Virus record (IMG/VR): IMGVR_UViG_3300005253_000443
Location: 1-45,195 of that record
Length of the DNA: 45,195 nucleotides
DNA from: a virus
Direction: 5' to 3' (one strand)
The notes beneath the pieces were generated by a model that saw only the letters and a list, made by a program, of their open reading frames with translations, was not told where the DNA came from and ran no database searches. A program made the translations under genes and the position numbers. Within the stretch, counting starts at the first letter, position 1. Every line of letters starts with the position of its first letter. Of the stretch, positions 6,858 to 15,860 are shown piece by piece.

Positions 6858-7692
6858 ATTTTTTATTCATCACAATGAAGATAATTCACACGATGATAGA
6901 AAATCGGTCGGTGAAGTCCTTGTTTCTGTTCTTGAAAATATAAAGGGAAAATTATCCAGTATAGTGGTGGGATATTTTCCTGATAAGAATATAGTTTCTG
7001 ATATGAATACTTGTTCTATGGAAGCTGATGTTGATACAAGTATGGAAAATATAGTGGGTGATATAAATGAAGTTACAGGAATTGCTCTTGGAAATAGTGA
7101 TAAAGAAAGTCCTGCATTTCCTGGAGCAATAAGACTCAGTACAGTACAGTGCTTTGATATTCAAAAACAAAAACCTGGAGAAGGAGACAAACAAGTGACC
7201 TTTGAAGAACTCAAAACCGGAATTAGAGAATTGAATATTCGTCCTTGGCAAGTATTTACTTTGGACGATTTTAAAAATGATCGCGTAATTGGAAAATTAT
7301 TTGAAGAAAACAGTACGTTAAAAGCGGCGAACGAGAGGCTTGATAAGGACAATAAGGAGATCGTTGGTAAAAACGAAAAAGCTCTTCGATTAGTAGATGT
7401 TTCAAAGGCAGAAGAGAAAATTAAAGAATTAACAGGTGAAGGCTATACCGATAAACAATTAAAGTTTATTATGGGTCGCTTTAATCCTGAAACAATGAAA
7501 GACTTAACGGATAAAGGTCTTGAAACATTTCTCGAAGAAAGTAAAAAGGATTTTGCGGATACTGCTAAATTATTCGGCGTTGCCGAAAAGAGCGATGCTT
7601 CTGCAGGAAAAGAAAAGAAGGAAGGTGAGGAAGAAGAGGGTGATCTTTCTATGGAAGCTCAAGCATTAAAAGAGATTGGAGTTAAAATATAA
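6628..7692 (+). CDS. Capsid maturation protease-scaffold fusion (putative)
   Basis: A 354-aa protein. Residues about 75-170 (FIHHNEDNSHDDRKSVGEVL, then SSIVVGYFPD, MNTCSMEADV, VTGIALGN and PAFPGAIRLS) resemble a protease-type domain found beside phage capsid genes. Residues about 225-330 are helical and charged (coiled coil, then KELTGEGYTDKQLKFI), typical of scaffolding. It lies directly before the decoration and capsid genes. His, Ser and Asp residues are present but I cannot assign the catalytic set. The 5' 230 bases overlap the previous gene; AGGA at 6617 supports ATG 6628. Confidence 0.65.
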   Translation: MKIFIQASELNLNPERLKKMISPEKLESLKGKGILQAYLLAHEGISRPKVLGEGKQELKWPKSTIHRLCQKIKEGTKFFIHHNEDNSHDDRKSVGEVLVSVLENIKGKLSSIVVGYFPDKNIVSDMNTCSMEADVDTSMENIVGDINEVTGIALGNSDKESPAFPGAIRLSTVQCFDIQKQKPGEGDKQVTFEELKTGIRELNIRPWQVFTLDDFKNDRVIGKLFEENSTLKAANERLDKDNKEIVGKNEKALRLVDVSKAEEKIKELTGEGYTDKQLKFIMGRFNPETMKDLTDKGLETFLEESKKDFADTAKLFGVAEKSDASAGKEKKEGEEEEGDLSMEAQALKEIGVKI

Positions 7693-8066
7693 TGGCAAAA
7701 GAAGTAGAACTTTTAAGTCCGACTTATGAAGAAATGAGAGTCATTCCTGCTGGAGCAGTTGTGGCCGGCGAAGTGGTTAAGTACAATAGTGTGCTTGGAT
7801 TCATGCTCATCGACCATTCTGCTGCTCAGGTTGCGGCGGGTGAATCTGCGGCGCTCATTACCAAAGCGGCAAAATGCAAAGTAGTCAAGAACACCGGCGA
7901 AGTCTGGGTCCCGGGTGAACCAGTTTATTGGGACCCCGCTAATAGCGAATTTACTAATACACCCGCCACTTTAGATTTGGCCGGGCACGTAATTGAAGAT
8001 GTGGCATCAGCGCCTATTATTGGATATATCAATTTCGACGGAATGGCCGAACTACTGGTGACTTAA
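7692..8066 (+). CDS. Capsid decoration/cement protein (DUF2190-like)
   Basis: A 124-aa beta-rich protein of the size and pattern of DUF2190 capsid stabilising proteins: VIPAGAVVAGEVVKYNSVLG near the start, then GEPVYWDPANSEFTN and a final IGYINFDGMAELLV strand. It overlaps the stop of the protease/scaffold gene (TAATG) and precedes the major capsid gene, the usual arrangement. Its codons are more GC-rich than the neighbours, consistent with a highly expressed virion protein. Confidence 0.8.
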   Translation: MAKEVELLSPTYEEMRVIPAGAVVAGEVVKYNSVLGFMLIDHSAAQVAAGESAALITKAAKCKVVKNTGEVWVPGEPVYWDPANSEFTNTPATLDLAGHVIEDVASAPIIGYINFDGMAELLVT

Positions 8067-8078
8067 GGAGATAAAAAG

Positions 8079-9137
8079 ATGAATATGAACTTAGAAAGAG
8101 TTTTTGATCTTACGGTTCACATGAATGAAAAAGCGAGTGAGGACTATACTTTTGACAGCAAAAAAGGTATTCGTCTGAATTATAAGCAGCAAGGAATTGT
8201 TCTGCAAAAGTCCATTCAAGCCTTTATGCAGAGCGTGGCTGTTCAAGATGAAAATAAAAAAATCATTCAGGCATTTTCTGGTTCTTCAGACTTGCCCGTT
8301 TTAACGAAAGACGTCTTTAATGTCACGCAGCAAGTTCCGGAATTCGATACTTGGTGGCAGCAAGCTTATAAAGGAATTCAATTAAAGAAAGGGCAACTGT
8401 CATGGGAGATTGCAAATGTCGCAACAGGATTGACCTTTGAGCTTATTCCAGAGGGAGGAAAGGCGAACTTTTATGGAATCTCTGGAACTAAGACTCCAGC
8501 CGCAATAAATAAGTATGGCGCAGGAATTGGTCTTACTTGGGAAATTATTGAAGGAAGAAAACTTTACAAATTCATTGATCTAATGGAGCAGGTTCGCGCA
8601 AGATTGAATGATCTTTGGGCGGATATTCATTATGGATTGTTGGCTACTGCGGGTGCTTTAAATACAATCGCCTGGCAAGGAGTGGCTACCGATCCAATCG
8701 TAGAAAGGGATATCGCGACTATAAATAAAGGTTACGAGGATATAGGAGAAACCGTTAAGGATAGAGGATACGGGGATGTTGCGAATGCGCAAATGTTTCT
8801 ATATGCTTCTCCCAATCTAAAGGCAAGAATTAATCAGGCTATGAGAGCTACTTCTACAGATATTATTCGTGGAAGACAAGTCGGAGCAGCTTCAAGTGTA
8901 TCCGGTCAAATCATAGAATATAATGTTACTCCTATGTATTCTTGGAATAGTAATATTCTTGCGAATAAAGCTCTTTTAGTTTTACCCGGAAGAAAAATTC
9001 AAAATGCAGTTTACCTTCGTGAATTGGGTTTAAGTGAAAAAGATATTTCAACGCTAAGTGAATTACGTACTTATTGGACGGCGTTCGGTGCAATCATAGC
9101 AGACACTGATCAAATAGATGAGTTGTCTTTCACTTAA
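8079..9137 (+). CDS. Major capsid protein
   Basis: A 352-aa protein with HK97-fold features inferred from pattern: an N-terminal region (residues 1-70), an E-loop-like segment rich in Trp and Lys (WWQQAYKGIQLKKGQLSWEI), a long spine-type helix (MEQVRARLNDLWADIHYGLL) and a C-terminal A-domain region with PGRKIQNAVYLRELG. Position after protease, scaffold and decoration genes and a strong SD (AAGGAGATAAAAAG) support the call. Confidence 0.85.
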   Translation: MNMNLERVFDLTVHMNEKASEDYTFDSKKGIRLNYKQQGIVLQKSIQAFMQSVAVQDENKKIIQAFSGSSDLPVLTKDVFNVTQQVPEFDTWWQQAYKGIQLKKGQLSWEIANVATGLTFELIPEGGKANFYGISGTKTPAAINKYGAGIGLTWEIIEGRKLYKFIDLMEQVRARLNDLWADIHYGLLATAGALNTIAWQGVATDPIVERDIATINKGYEDIGETVKDRGYGDVANAQMFLYASPNLKARINQAMRATSTDIIRGRQVGAASSVSGQIIEYNVTPMYSWNSNILANKALLVLPGRKIQNAVYLRELGLSEKDISTLSELRTYWTAFGAIIADTDQIDELSFT

Positions 9138-9148
9138 GGAGAATTAGA

Positions 9149-9586
9149 ATGTCATTAATTGTCGGTCAGAATAGTTGGTGTACAATTTTAGAAGCAGATA
9201 CTTATTTAACTGAAAAAATAGAGGCTGAGGTTTGGTTCGGATTGACCCCTGTGGGTACTCCAGGGGAAACTTCAAAACAGTCGCTTCTTATATCAGCTTT
9301 CTATTGGTTATATCTTGCTCCTGGATTAAATTTGTCACCAACCCTGACCGATATTAATATTTTAAATGCTCAGATTGAAGCAGCTCTTTTTCTAATGGAA
9401 CATTATACAGAGCTTAATGAAAGAAGAGGAGCTATTCACAGTGGACTAACCGCTTTTACCCTTTCTCAAAAAGAAGAAAGATTAGATAAAGTACAAATTA
9501 AGATTCCTGATTATATAATGGGAATGTTGCGTGATTATTCTATTGTGAATACTGTTGCTTTATTGAAAGGTGAGTATGACACGTAA
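9149..9586 (+). CDS. Head-tail connector (adaptor) protein
   Basis: A 145-aa mostly helical protein right after the capsid gene. The N-terminal WCTILEADTYL element and the central helix pairs are typical of phage adaptor proteins of the HK97 gp6 / DnaT-like group, which dock on the portal. AAGGAG precedes the ATG. The next gene starts within its last codons. Confidence 0.7.
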   Translation: MSLIVGQNSWCTILEADTYLTEKIEAEVWFGLTPVGTPGETSKQSLLISAFYWLYLAPGLNLSPTLTDINILNAQIEAALFLMEHYTELNERRGAIHSGLTAFTLSQKEERLDKVQIKIPDYIMGMLRDYSIVNTVALLKGEYDT

Positions 9587-10541
9587 AGATGTCTTATTGT
9601 TTGAGGCGGATTTCAGAAAACGATTTTTACTTTTAAATAAAGAATTACGAAAACTTGAAAAAAGATTGCTTATTATAGTTCGGCAATCAATAAAGGGCGC
9701 AAAATTATCTACGATATATTGGAATCGTATAAAAATTGAAGTTACTAAATTATATGCTGAAATGGGAGCATTATTCATTTCTTGGTCTGAAAAAAATATT
9801 CCTTGGAGATATAAAAAGAGTTTAGTCTTAATGGGAAAAAGAATAGCCAATACTCAATACATAGCAAACATGGCTTCAAAAGGTTTACGCAAATTAGCAA
9901 CGAGTAGATACAGTTTAACTATTATGAGGGGACTATATGATGATGCAGTACAATCTTATTTAAGTGGATTAAATTTAGGTAAAAAAAATCTTTTTACCTT
10001 ATTTCGTAATACTCAACAAATGCTTTATGATGAAGCTTTAATAAATATAAATGTAACTGCTGGATTTGAAATGGGGAATTTGCGTCAAGCTAAGACCATG
10101 CTTACTGAATTATTTAAAACTTCTGAATGGCTAATTGTAGATAATAAACAATTTATTCAAGCTGGTAAAATGCGATATAAACCACATTATTATGCTGAAT
10201 TGGTTGCACGTACAAAATTTCATCAAGCTCATTCACAAGCAGCATTAGCGCAAGGTGCTAATTATGGAACGGACTTGATGCAAGTATCTTCTCATAATAC
10301 TACTACTAAAATATGTATGGATTTTGAAGGAAAAATTTTTTCTATGAGTGGAAAAGATAAACGTTTTCCTCCATTAACTGATTCTCCTCCATATCATCCT
10401 AATTGTCTTCATTTAATTTTTCCTACTTTTGAAAGTGCTATGCAAGTACAGGGAACGTTGGAATCATTTTCAGCATTCAGTAAAGGAAATATATCAACAC
10501 CTCCTTTGCCTCCAAGTTTCATCCCTATAGGAAATAGATAA
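9576..10541 (+). CDS. Minor head protein (head morphogenesis type)
   Basis: A 321-aa protein. The C-terminal 110 residues carry the pattern of minor head proteins of the SPP1 gp7 / Mu gpF group: LVARTKFHQAHSQAALAQ, VSSHNTTTKICMDFEGKIFS, then FPPLTDSPPYHPNCLHLIFP, with Cys and His residues typical of the domain. The N-terminal half is helical and charged. ATG 9576 is preferred to the upstream GTG 9570. The gene begins in the last codons of the connector gene. It is probably internal to the capsid and bound to the portal. Confidence 0.75.
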   Translation: MTRKDVLLFEADFRKRFLLLNKELRKLEKRLLIIVRQSIKGAKLSTIYWNRIKIEVTKLYAEMGALFISWSEKNIPWRYKKSLVLMGKRIANTQYIANMASKGLRKLATSRYSLTIMRGLYDDAVQSYLSGLNLGKKNLFTLFRNTQQMLYDEALININVTAGFEMGNLRQAKTMLTELFKTSEWLIVDNKQFIQAGKMRYKPHYYAELVARTKFHQAHSQAALAQGANYGTDLMQVSSHNTTTKICMDFEGKIFSMSGKDKRFPPLTDSPPYHPNCLHLIFPTFESAMQVQGTLESFSAFSKGNISTPPLPPSFIPIGNR

Positions 10542-10861
10542 TGAGTTTATATTATACTGACGAAATAGAAGTTACTCCAGTTACAAGGGACAATAATTTT
10601 AGAACAGAAACAGAAGGAAATCCGTATAGAAGAAAGGCGTATATAGAAGACGATAGTAAAGTTGAATATGATTCAACGGGAGCACCGATAAATCCTAAAG
10701 CATCTATTTTTACTCCCGTTGATTCAAATATTAAAAATGGTTGTTATGTGAGCATAACAAAATTACATGGAAAAAGTGTTTCAGGTTATCCTAAATTAAA
10801 AGTTAGACAAGTAATTATAGTAGGATCTTTCAAATCAAGTCATTTAGAGATTGTAATATAA
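10541..10861 (+). CDS. Head closure / stopper-type protein
   Basis: A 106-aa beta-rich protein in the connector cluster. Size, position between the minor head protein and the gp10-like protein, and the ending VRQVIIVGSFKSSHLEIVI resemble head-closure proteins that seal the portal after packaging. Stop and next start overlap as TAATG. The call rests mainly on synteny. Confidence 0.55.
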   Translation: MSLYYTDEIEVTPVTRDNNFRTETEGNPYRRKAYIEDDSKVEYDSTGAPINPKASIFTPVDSNIKNGCYVSITKLHGKSVSGYPKLKVRQVIIVGSFKSSHLEIVI

Positions 10862-11337
10862 TGAAAGGTAAAATAAAAATGCGTATGGACTTACGTCCTT
10901 TAAAAAGATTACAAAAGAGAAGTCCAAAATTTTTTGCAAAAGCTATGGAAAAAGGAGCTGTGCAATTATTGAATTGGTCTAATAATGGAAGTATGAAAGA
11001 AAGCAGAAAACCGCCTATTCGTTGGGGAGTATTGCGTGGGTCTTCTTCAGCTTTTGTTGGAAATAAACTTATTTTAATCTTTCCACAATCCATTATATCT
11101 GGTTCAAAAGAAAAAGTTACTCCCGCTCATAGTGGAGCTGTTGCGGGATTAGTTATAACAGTAGTATGGAATACTGATTATGCAATGAAGATGCATGAGT
11201 GGAAGGGTGGTTGGGGGAAGTTTACTGAACGAGATATGGATGCCGGAAATAAATGGATTGAGAAACATTTAAAAAATGATCGTGAAGATTTGATGGAAGT
11301 AATACGAATAGAATTTAAGAAAGAAGTGGGAATGTGA
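10861..11337 (+). CDS. Neck/tail completion protein (HK97 gp10-like)
   Basis: A 158-aa protein with the layout of gp10-type neck proteins: an N-terminal helix with AMEKGAVQLLNWSNN, a beta region, the pattern TDYAMKMHEWKGGWGKFTER where this family has its Tyr/Glu-rich loop, and a C-terminal helix. An alternative start at ATG 10879 has a better-spaced AAAGG. The next gene begins at GTG 11334, overlapping the TGA. Confidence 0.7.
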   Translation: MKGKIKMRMDLRPLKRLQKRSPKFFAKAMEKGAVQLLNWSNNGSMKESRKPPIRWGVLRGSSSAFVGNKLILIFPQSIISGSKEKVTPAHSGAVAGLVITVVWNTDYAMKMHEWKGGWGKFTERDMDAGNKWIEKHLKNDREDLMEVIRIEFKKEVGM

Positions 11338-11723
11338 TATACAATTTGACCCAGTATTTAATTGTAAATCTTCCTTCTATTGCCTTTATTGTGAATGGAT
11401 TCAATCCTGATTCACAAAAAGATGAAGTTATGATAAGTGAAACTGGTGGAGAGACCAAACATTGGTATAATAGAACTGATTGGTCTGTTCAAATAATTTC
11501 ACGAGCTATACAAATGAATATAGCAAAAAAACAAATAGATACTGTTTATGAATTACTTAAGAATAAGTTTGGACTCTTACTTCCTGAGGTTACTGTGGAT
11601 GCATTAGTGTATCCGGCGATGCAGACTTATCAAATATCTCCCATGCAAACCCCAGGATATTTGGGAGTAGATGAAAAACATTTAGAGATGTTCTCTTTTA
11701 ATTCGATCATTACAACCAAATAG
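11334..11723 (+). CDS. Tail terminator-like protein
   Basis: A 129-aa alpha/beta protein of the size of phage tail terminators, which cap the tail tube before head joining. It starts with GTG overlapping the upstream stop. Residues 15-60 (PSIAFIVNGFNPDSQKDEVM, then a strand and helix) and the helix IAKKQIDTVYELLKNKFG fit that fold. Position between neck and tail tube genes supports it. Confidence 0.65.
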   Translation: MIYNLTQYLIVNLPSIAFIVNGFNPDSQKDEVMISETGGETKHWYNRTDWSVQIISRAIQMNIAKKQIDTVYELLKNKFGLLLPEVTVDALVYPAMQTYQISPMQTPGYLGVDEKHLEMFSFNSIITTK

Positions 11724-11735
11724 GAGGTTTATGAA

Positions 11736-12656
11736 ATGATTGGCGGAGCAATTTTTGTAGGAAATTCAAAACTTTTTGAAGGCCCTCTTGGAGTGGTCCA
11801 AGTAGGATTCAAAGGATATGACTTAGGAAAAACGACTGCAGATGCGAACCTGACTCCCGATCAAGACATTAAGGATATTATGTATCAACAAGACGGGACA
11901 AAGGCTGCAGATCATGTAAAGACTGGAGTCGACTATGTTCTCAATGTAACATTCGGTGAGATTTCTACTGGACTGCTTAAACTTATAATGGCCGGGGTCA
12001 CGTCAGAAAACGTGAATCCGGCTGATGATTCTGGTACGATTAATAGAAATATTTATCAGTCTATGAGAGATCAACAAGCGGGAGTATTAAAGGTTGCCGC
12101 CGTGGATGAAAACGGGGAAGCTCTTGCAGACCTCGAGCACATTCTAAATTTCTATGAGGCCATTCCAATCGTAAGTGGCGAATTAATAAATTGGGGAGCA
12201 GACACGCAAAGAAATTTCCCTGTCGAATTCAGAATTAAGTGGCATAAGTTTACAGCCTTAGAATCTACAACGAAAAATGGGGCATTCGGTTATTGGGGAG
12301 ATCCAACAGTGGAAGATGTCCCGCCGATTACGTGGCCTGATGTTGCTGGACCGATTATTGCTACGGCGATCGCAATTAGTGCAACTTCATTGGAAATAAC
12401 TTTCAACGAAAATATCGCGTTTCAATCAATATACGATATTGGAGACTATACCGCAAAGGTGGAGGATGAATTCATACTATCGACGGCTGGAGTAATCGCC
12501 ACAACGAAATTGACGTTGACGTTTCCGGCGGCAACATTCACGGCGGGGGACATAATACTGTTTTACATGACAGCAGACGCACTGGAGGATACTGAAGCAA
12601 CAGCTAATTTGGCCGACGCTGTTGACTCGTATCCTGTAACAAATAGCGTTCCGTAA
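11736..12656 (+). CDS. Major tail (tube) protein with Ig-like C-terminal domain
   Basis: A 306-aa protein. Residues 1-195 form the tube domain, with QVGFKGYDLGKTT near the start and a substrate-like VEFRIKWHKF strand. From about residue 205 an added beta-sandwich (IATAIAISATSLEITFNENI, ending PVTNSVP) resembles SwmB/Ig-like surface domains that decorate siphovirus tails. A strong AGGAGG precedes the start. Codon use in the Ig-like part is more GC-rich than the flanking genes, which may mean separate acquisition. Confidence 0.8.
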   Translation: MIGGAIFVGNSKLFEGPLGVVQVGFKGYDLGKTTADANLTPDQDIKDIMYQQDGTKAADHVKTGVDYVLNVTFGEISTGLLKLIMAGVTSENVNPADDSGTINRNIYQSMRDQQAGVLKVAAVDENGEALADLEHILNFYEAIPIVSGELINWGADTQRNFPVEFRIKWHKFTALESTTKNGAFGYWGDPTVEDVPPITWPDVAGPIIATAIAISATSLEITFNENIAFQSIYDIGDYTAKVEDEFILSTAGVIATTKLTLTFPAATFTAGDIILFYMTADALEDTEATANLADAVDSYPVTNSVP

Positions 12657-12668
12657 AGAGGACCGGTT

Positions 12669-12710
12669 TGAGGGCTCTGAATATTTGGGTTAATATTCAA
12701 CCCTCATTTT
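12669..12710 (+). terminator. Hairpin after the tail tube gene (attenuator-like)
   Basis: TGAGGG (12669-12674) pairs with CCCTCA (12701-12706), with TGAATAT/ATATTCA inside and four T after it. It sits between the abundant tail tube gene and the chaperones and could reduce transcription downstream. Confidence 0.55.
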
Positions 12711-12724
12711 AAAGGGGAGAAAAA

Positions 12725-13054
12725 ATGCAAAAATTTCAAGCGGAGAAACCTGATTTAACTTTAGAATTAACTACTTTATCTGGGGAAGAGTTTACTCTTA
12801 ATCCAGAAAGTCCAGTGAGCGGAAAAATTGCACTGGAAATAACAGAAAGATGGTCTGTATTAGAAAAGAAACAAAAGAAAGAAGAGTTATCCGGAATAGA
12901 GGTAATTGCTGAAGAACTGTCTTATATTTACCCTAAAGAAAAAGAATGGTTCTTGGAGAATTTTGATTTTGGAACACTGAACACTATTCTTACTTATGTC
13001 GCACAGACAATTGGAGGCATTAAAAAAAAGTCTTCGAAATCCAAGGAATCATAG
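12725..13054 (+). CDS. Tail assembly chaperone, short form (gpG-like)
   Basis: A 109-aa protein encoded just before the tape measure gene, the standard place for the lambda gpG analogue. It is acidic and helical with a Lys/Ser-rich end. Shortly before the stop lies A_AAA_AAG (13024-13030), a classical -1 slippery site, with an SD-like GGAGG at 13013-13017. Most ribosomes would make this short product; the rest shift into the longer form ending at 13395. Confidence 0.8.
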   Translation: MQKFQAEKPDLTLELTTLSGEEFTLNPESPVSGKIALEITERWSVLEKKQKKEELSGIEVIAEELSYIYPKEKEWFLENFDFGTLNTILTYVAQTIGGIKKKSSKSKES

Positions 13055-13395
13055 CATTAATTAAAAGCGGCGTTTCTTTAGAGGGCGCAATTACTTTAAT
13101 TAATGAATATGAAAATGATTTATATTGGTTTTTTGAAGAACTCATAGGGGAAATAGAGAAAAGAAAAATATTGAATCAGATTGAACAGGGTGAATTATTG
13201 GGAGTTATTCAAGGTTTGGGTTTTAAGAAGGGACAAACGGTTTTTACAAAATGGAGAAGGAAAAAATTAGAAAGAATCAGGGAGATAGAAGATAAAATCA
13301 ATGAGGATAAATTGAATATATTTGAACGATTAATAAGACACAGTATACCAAAAACTGTATTCGATAATTTAATAAAAAAGAATAAGAGGAAATAA
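12725..13395 (+). CDS. Tail assembly chaperone, -1 frameshift product (gpGT-like)
   Basis: If ribosomes slip back one base at 13024-13030, translation continues with VFEIQGIIALIKSGVSLEGA and ends at 13395, giving about 223 aa. The -1 frame has a TAA at 13021, so it cannot be reached from upstream, and it has no good start of its own (only TTG 13171). The extension is helical and basic toward the end, as in gpT-type extensions that recruit the tape measure. The stop overlaps the tape measure ATG (TAATG). Confidence 0.8.
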
Positions 13396-15860
13396 TGGCA
13401 TTCAAGGCGGGTTCCATTTATGGTGAGGCAAGACTCGACGACAAAAAATGGAATTCTGGATTAAAAAGAATCACTAAGGGAGCGGCTCTTGCTGGAGCTG
13501 CTATTGCCGCTGCTTTTGCCGCAGCATTTGTTTTATCCGTAAAAGCGGCAAATAAATTTCAAAAAGCTATGGCAAATGTATCTACTTTGGTAGATACGGC
13601 AATAGTAGATATGCAGAAATTATCAAAGGCAGTTCTTCTATTGCCTCCAGCTTTGGGGGAAACAACCGAATTAACAAAAGGATTATATCAAGCTTTTTCT
13701 GCGGGCGCAACAACTGCTAAAGAAGCTATGAAAATAACCATTGATTCAGCAAAATTTGCCAAAGCAGCTTTAACAGATACGTTTACTGCTGTAGATGTTT
13801 TAACTACAGCAGTGAATGCATATGGTAAAGAAACTATGGATACTACCAAAGCTTCTGATATATTTTTTCAAACAATTAAATTTGGTAAAATAACAGGCGA
13901 ACAATTAGCTGCGTCTATCGGAACTTCTATTCCTTTGTATGCTTCGGTTGGAATAGAATTAGAAGAATTAACTTCTGGATTAGCAGCCATGACAAAGCAA
14001 GGAGTGGACGCAAATTTAGCTACGACTCAATTAAATGCTATTGTTAATGCTTTCTTAAAACCATCAGGAGCCATGACCGAAGCATTGCAGAATATGGGAT
14101 ATGAAAGTGGTTCCACGTTTTTAAAGGCCGAAGGTTTGGCTGGAGCATTAAAATTAATAGAGACTCAAACTGACGGTGATGCCGCAGCCATGTCAGATTT
14201 GCTTCCTAATATCAGGGCATTGCGTGGAGCCATGGCTTTAACCGGGGTTGGAGGAGAGGAGTTTAATCGGGTATTAGGAGAAATGGAGAACGCAACAGGA
14301 GTAACAGAAGAGGCTTTTGCTAAACAGGAAAAGACATTTGATACATACAAAAATTCTCTCAAAAAAGTTCAAACAGTCGTAGGAAATATAGGAAAACATT
14401 TCGTTGATAAATTGACTGTTGGAGCGACTACTGCTGCAGAAGGAATGTTGGCATTTATAATGTCCTCTCAAGGAATGGAGATTGTCGCTAATATCGTGGG
14501 CACTGTTGCTGGAGGATTTGAACTATTAAAAGGGATTATTATGCCCATTGTAGATGTTCTTTTACCAGTTTTGAATGACTTATGGATAACGATTAAAGAA
14601 AATCTTGTGAAGCTCACTGGAGAATCTACTTCAGGTGCTGGGGCATTTAAAATACTTTCAATAGCTGTTAATTTAGTAATTACTGGTATAACTGTATTAG
14701 GTACAACTATAAGAATGGCTATAAATCTTATAGTGAACTTGACTATTGCAATTAAAGAATCTATTCAAAGTATAGGAACATTTTTTAAGTATCTTACTGG
14801 TAAAGCAACATTACAAGACGTTCTGGACCAATCAGAAAAGATCAATTCTGCTTTTACACTCCTTGGTAAAGATTTTGTTTTTGATATAGGTAACATATTT
14901 AAAACTGTTAAAGATGAGATAAGAACTTTCTCTGGTGAAACAGAAGAATTGGCCACTAATTTAAGCGTAAAGGTTAAGACTGCTTTTAAGAATACTTATG
15001 ATTATGCAAAGAATAATTGGGGTGAATTGACTACTGGCCAACAGGAGTTCATTGGAAATATTCTTGCAGGGATAGATCAATTAAATGACGGATTGAAAAC
15101 AAAAACAAAAGGAGGCACAGAAGATACTGCACAAACTTGGTCTGAACATTGGGATGAACAAATTGAAACTGTTCAATTAGCCTATGACACTATTAACTCT
15201 ATTATTTCTACTTCCTTTGAAGGACTTTCATCTATAAGATCACAATATTTTGAAAATCAAGATGCCGAATTACAATTATGGTATCAGAGTGAACTCTCAA
15301 GTCTGCAACAAAATCTTGACAATAAAATAATAACTGAAGAACAATTTAATATAGAAAAAGAAAAACTTGATAAAGACATGAAGGATAAGAAGAATAAATT
15401 AGGCAGAGATGTTTTTGAATCGGATAAGCAAAATAAAATATTTGGAGTTCTTTCTAATGCAGCTTCTTCTATAATGGGATGGTGGGCGGCGGCCCCTTCA
15501 TTGGGTCCTATTATTGGTCCTATATTTGCTTCTGCTATGACAGTATTAACTGGAGTAATTTCCGCCGCTCAAATTGCCGCAATTTCTGCAAGTAAATTTG
15601 TTCCTGCTATGGAAAAAGGTGGAACTGCTTCAGGCTTGACACGAATTGGAGAACGGGGAGGAGAAATATTAAATCTTCCAGATAACACTGTTGTTATACC
15701 GAATGATATTTCAAGGGAAATTGCAAGGGCTGGCGGATCCTCGTCCCCTGTGATCAATGTTTCTTTTGATGGTGCGAATATTTCTAATGAAATGGATTTA
15801 GATCATGTTACTGATGTTGTGATTAAAAAACTTGGTAAAGAAATGAGGCTTGCTATATAA
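13395..15860 (+). CDS. Tail tape measure protein
   Basis: An 821-aa protein that sets tail length. It has an N-terminal Ala-rich hydrophobic helix (residues about 27-50), then a TP901-type core (NKFQKAMANVSTLVDTAI, and QLAASIGTSIPLYASVGIEL) up to about residue 330. Further hydrophobic segments lie near 355-400 and 430-460, a coiled coil near 610-660, and a Gly/Ala-rich hydrophobic segment near 690-725. At roughly 0.15 nm per residue, an ordinary siphovirus tail of about 120 nm would be expected. Confidence 0.92.
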   Translation: MAFKAGSIYGEARLDDKKWNSGLKRITKGAALAGAAIAAAFAAAFVLSVKAANKFQKAMANVSTLVDTAIVDMQKLSKAVLLLPPALGETTELTKGLYQAFSAGATTAKEAMKITIDSAKFAKAALTDTFTAVDVLTTAVNAYGKETMDTTKASDIFFQTIKFGKITGEQLAASIGTSIPLYASVGIELEELTSGLAAMTKQGVDANLATTQLNAIVNAFLKPSGAMTEALQNMGYESGSTFLKAEGLAGALKLIETQTDGDAAAMSDLLPNIRALRGAMALTGVGGEEFNRVLGEMENATGVTEEAFAKQEKTFDTYKNSLKKVQTVVGNIGKHFVDKLTVGATTAAEGMLAFIMSSQGMEIVANIVGTVAGGFELLKGIIMPIVDVLLPVLNDLWITIKENLVKLTGESTSGAGAFKILSIAVNLVITGITVLGTTIRMAINLIVNLTIAIKESIQSIGTFFKYLTGKATLQDVLDQSEKINSAFTLLGKDFVFDIGNIFKTVKDEIRTFSGETEELATNLSVKVKTAFKNTYDYAKNNWGELTTGQQEFIGNILAGIDQLNDGLKTKTKGGTEDTAQTWSEHWDEQIETVQLAYDTINSIISTSFEGLSSIRSQYFENQDAELQLWYQSELSSLQQNLDNKIITEEQFNIEKEKLDKDMKDKKNKLGRDVFESDKQNKIFGVLSNAASSIMGWWAAAPSLGPIIGPIFASAMTVLTGVISAAQIAAISASKFVPAMEKGGTASGLTRIGERGGEILNLPDNTVVIPNDISREIARAGGSSSPVINVSFDGANISNEMDLDHVTDVVIKKLGKEMRLAI

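Noticed and set aside
13171-13395. Independent gene starting at TTG 13171
   Set aside because: No SD; the frame is open upstream to 13024 and is better explained as the -1 frameshift extension.
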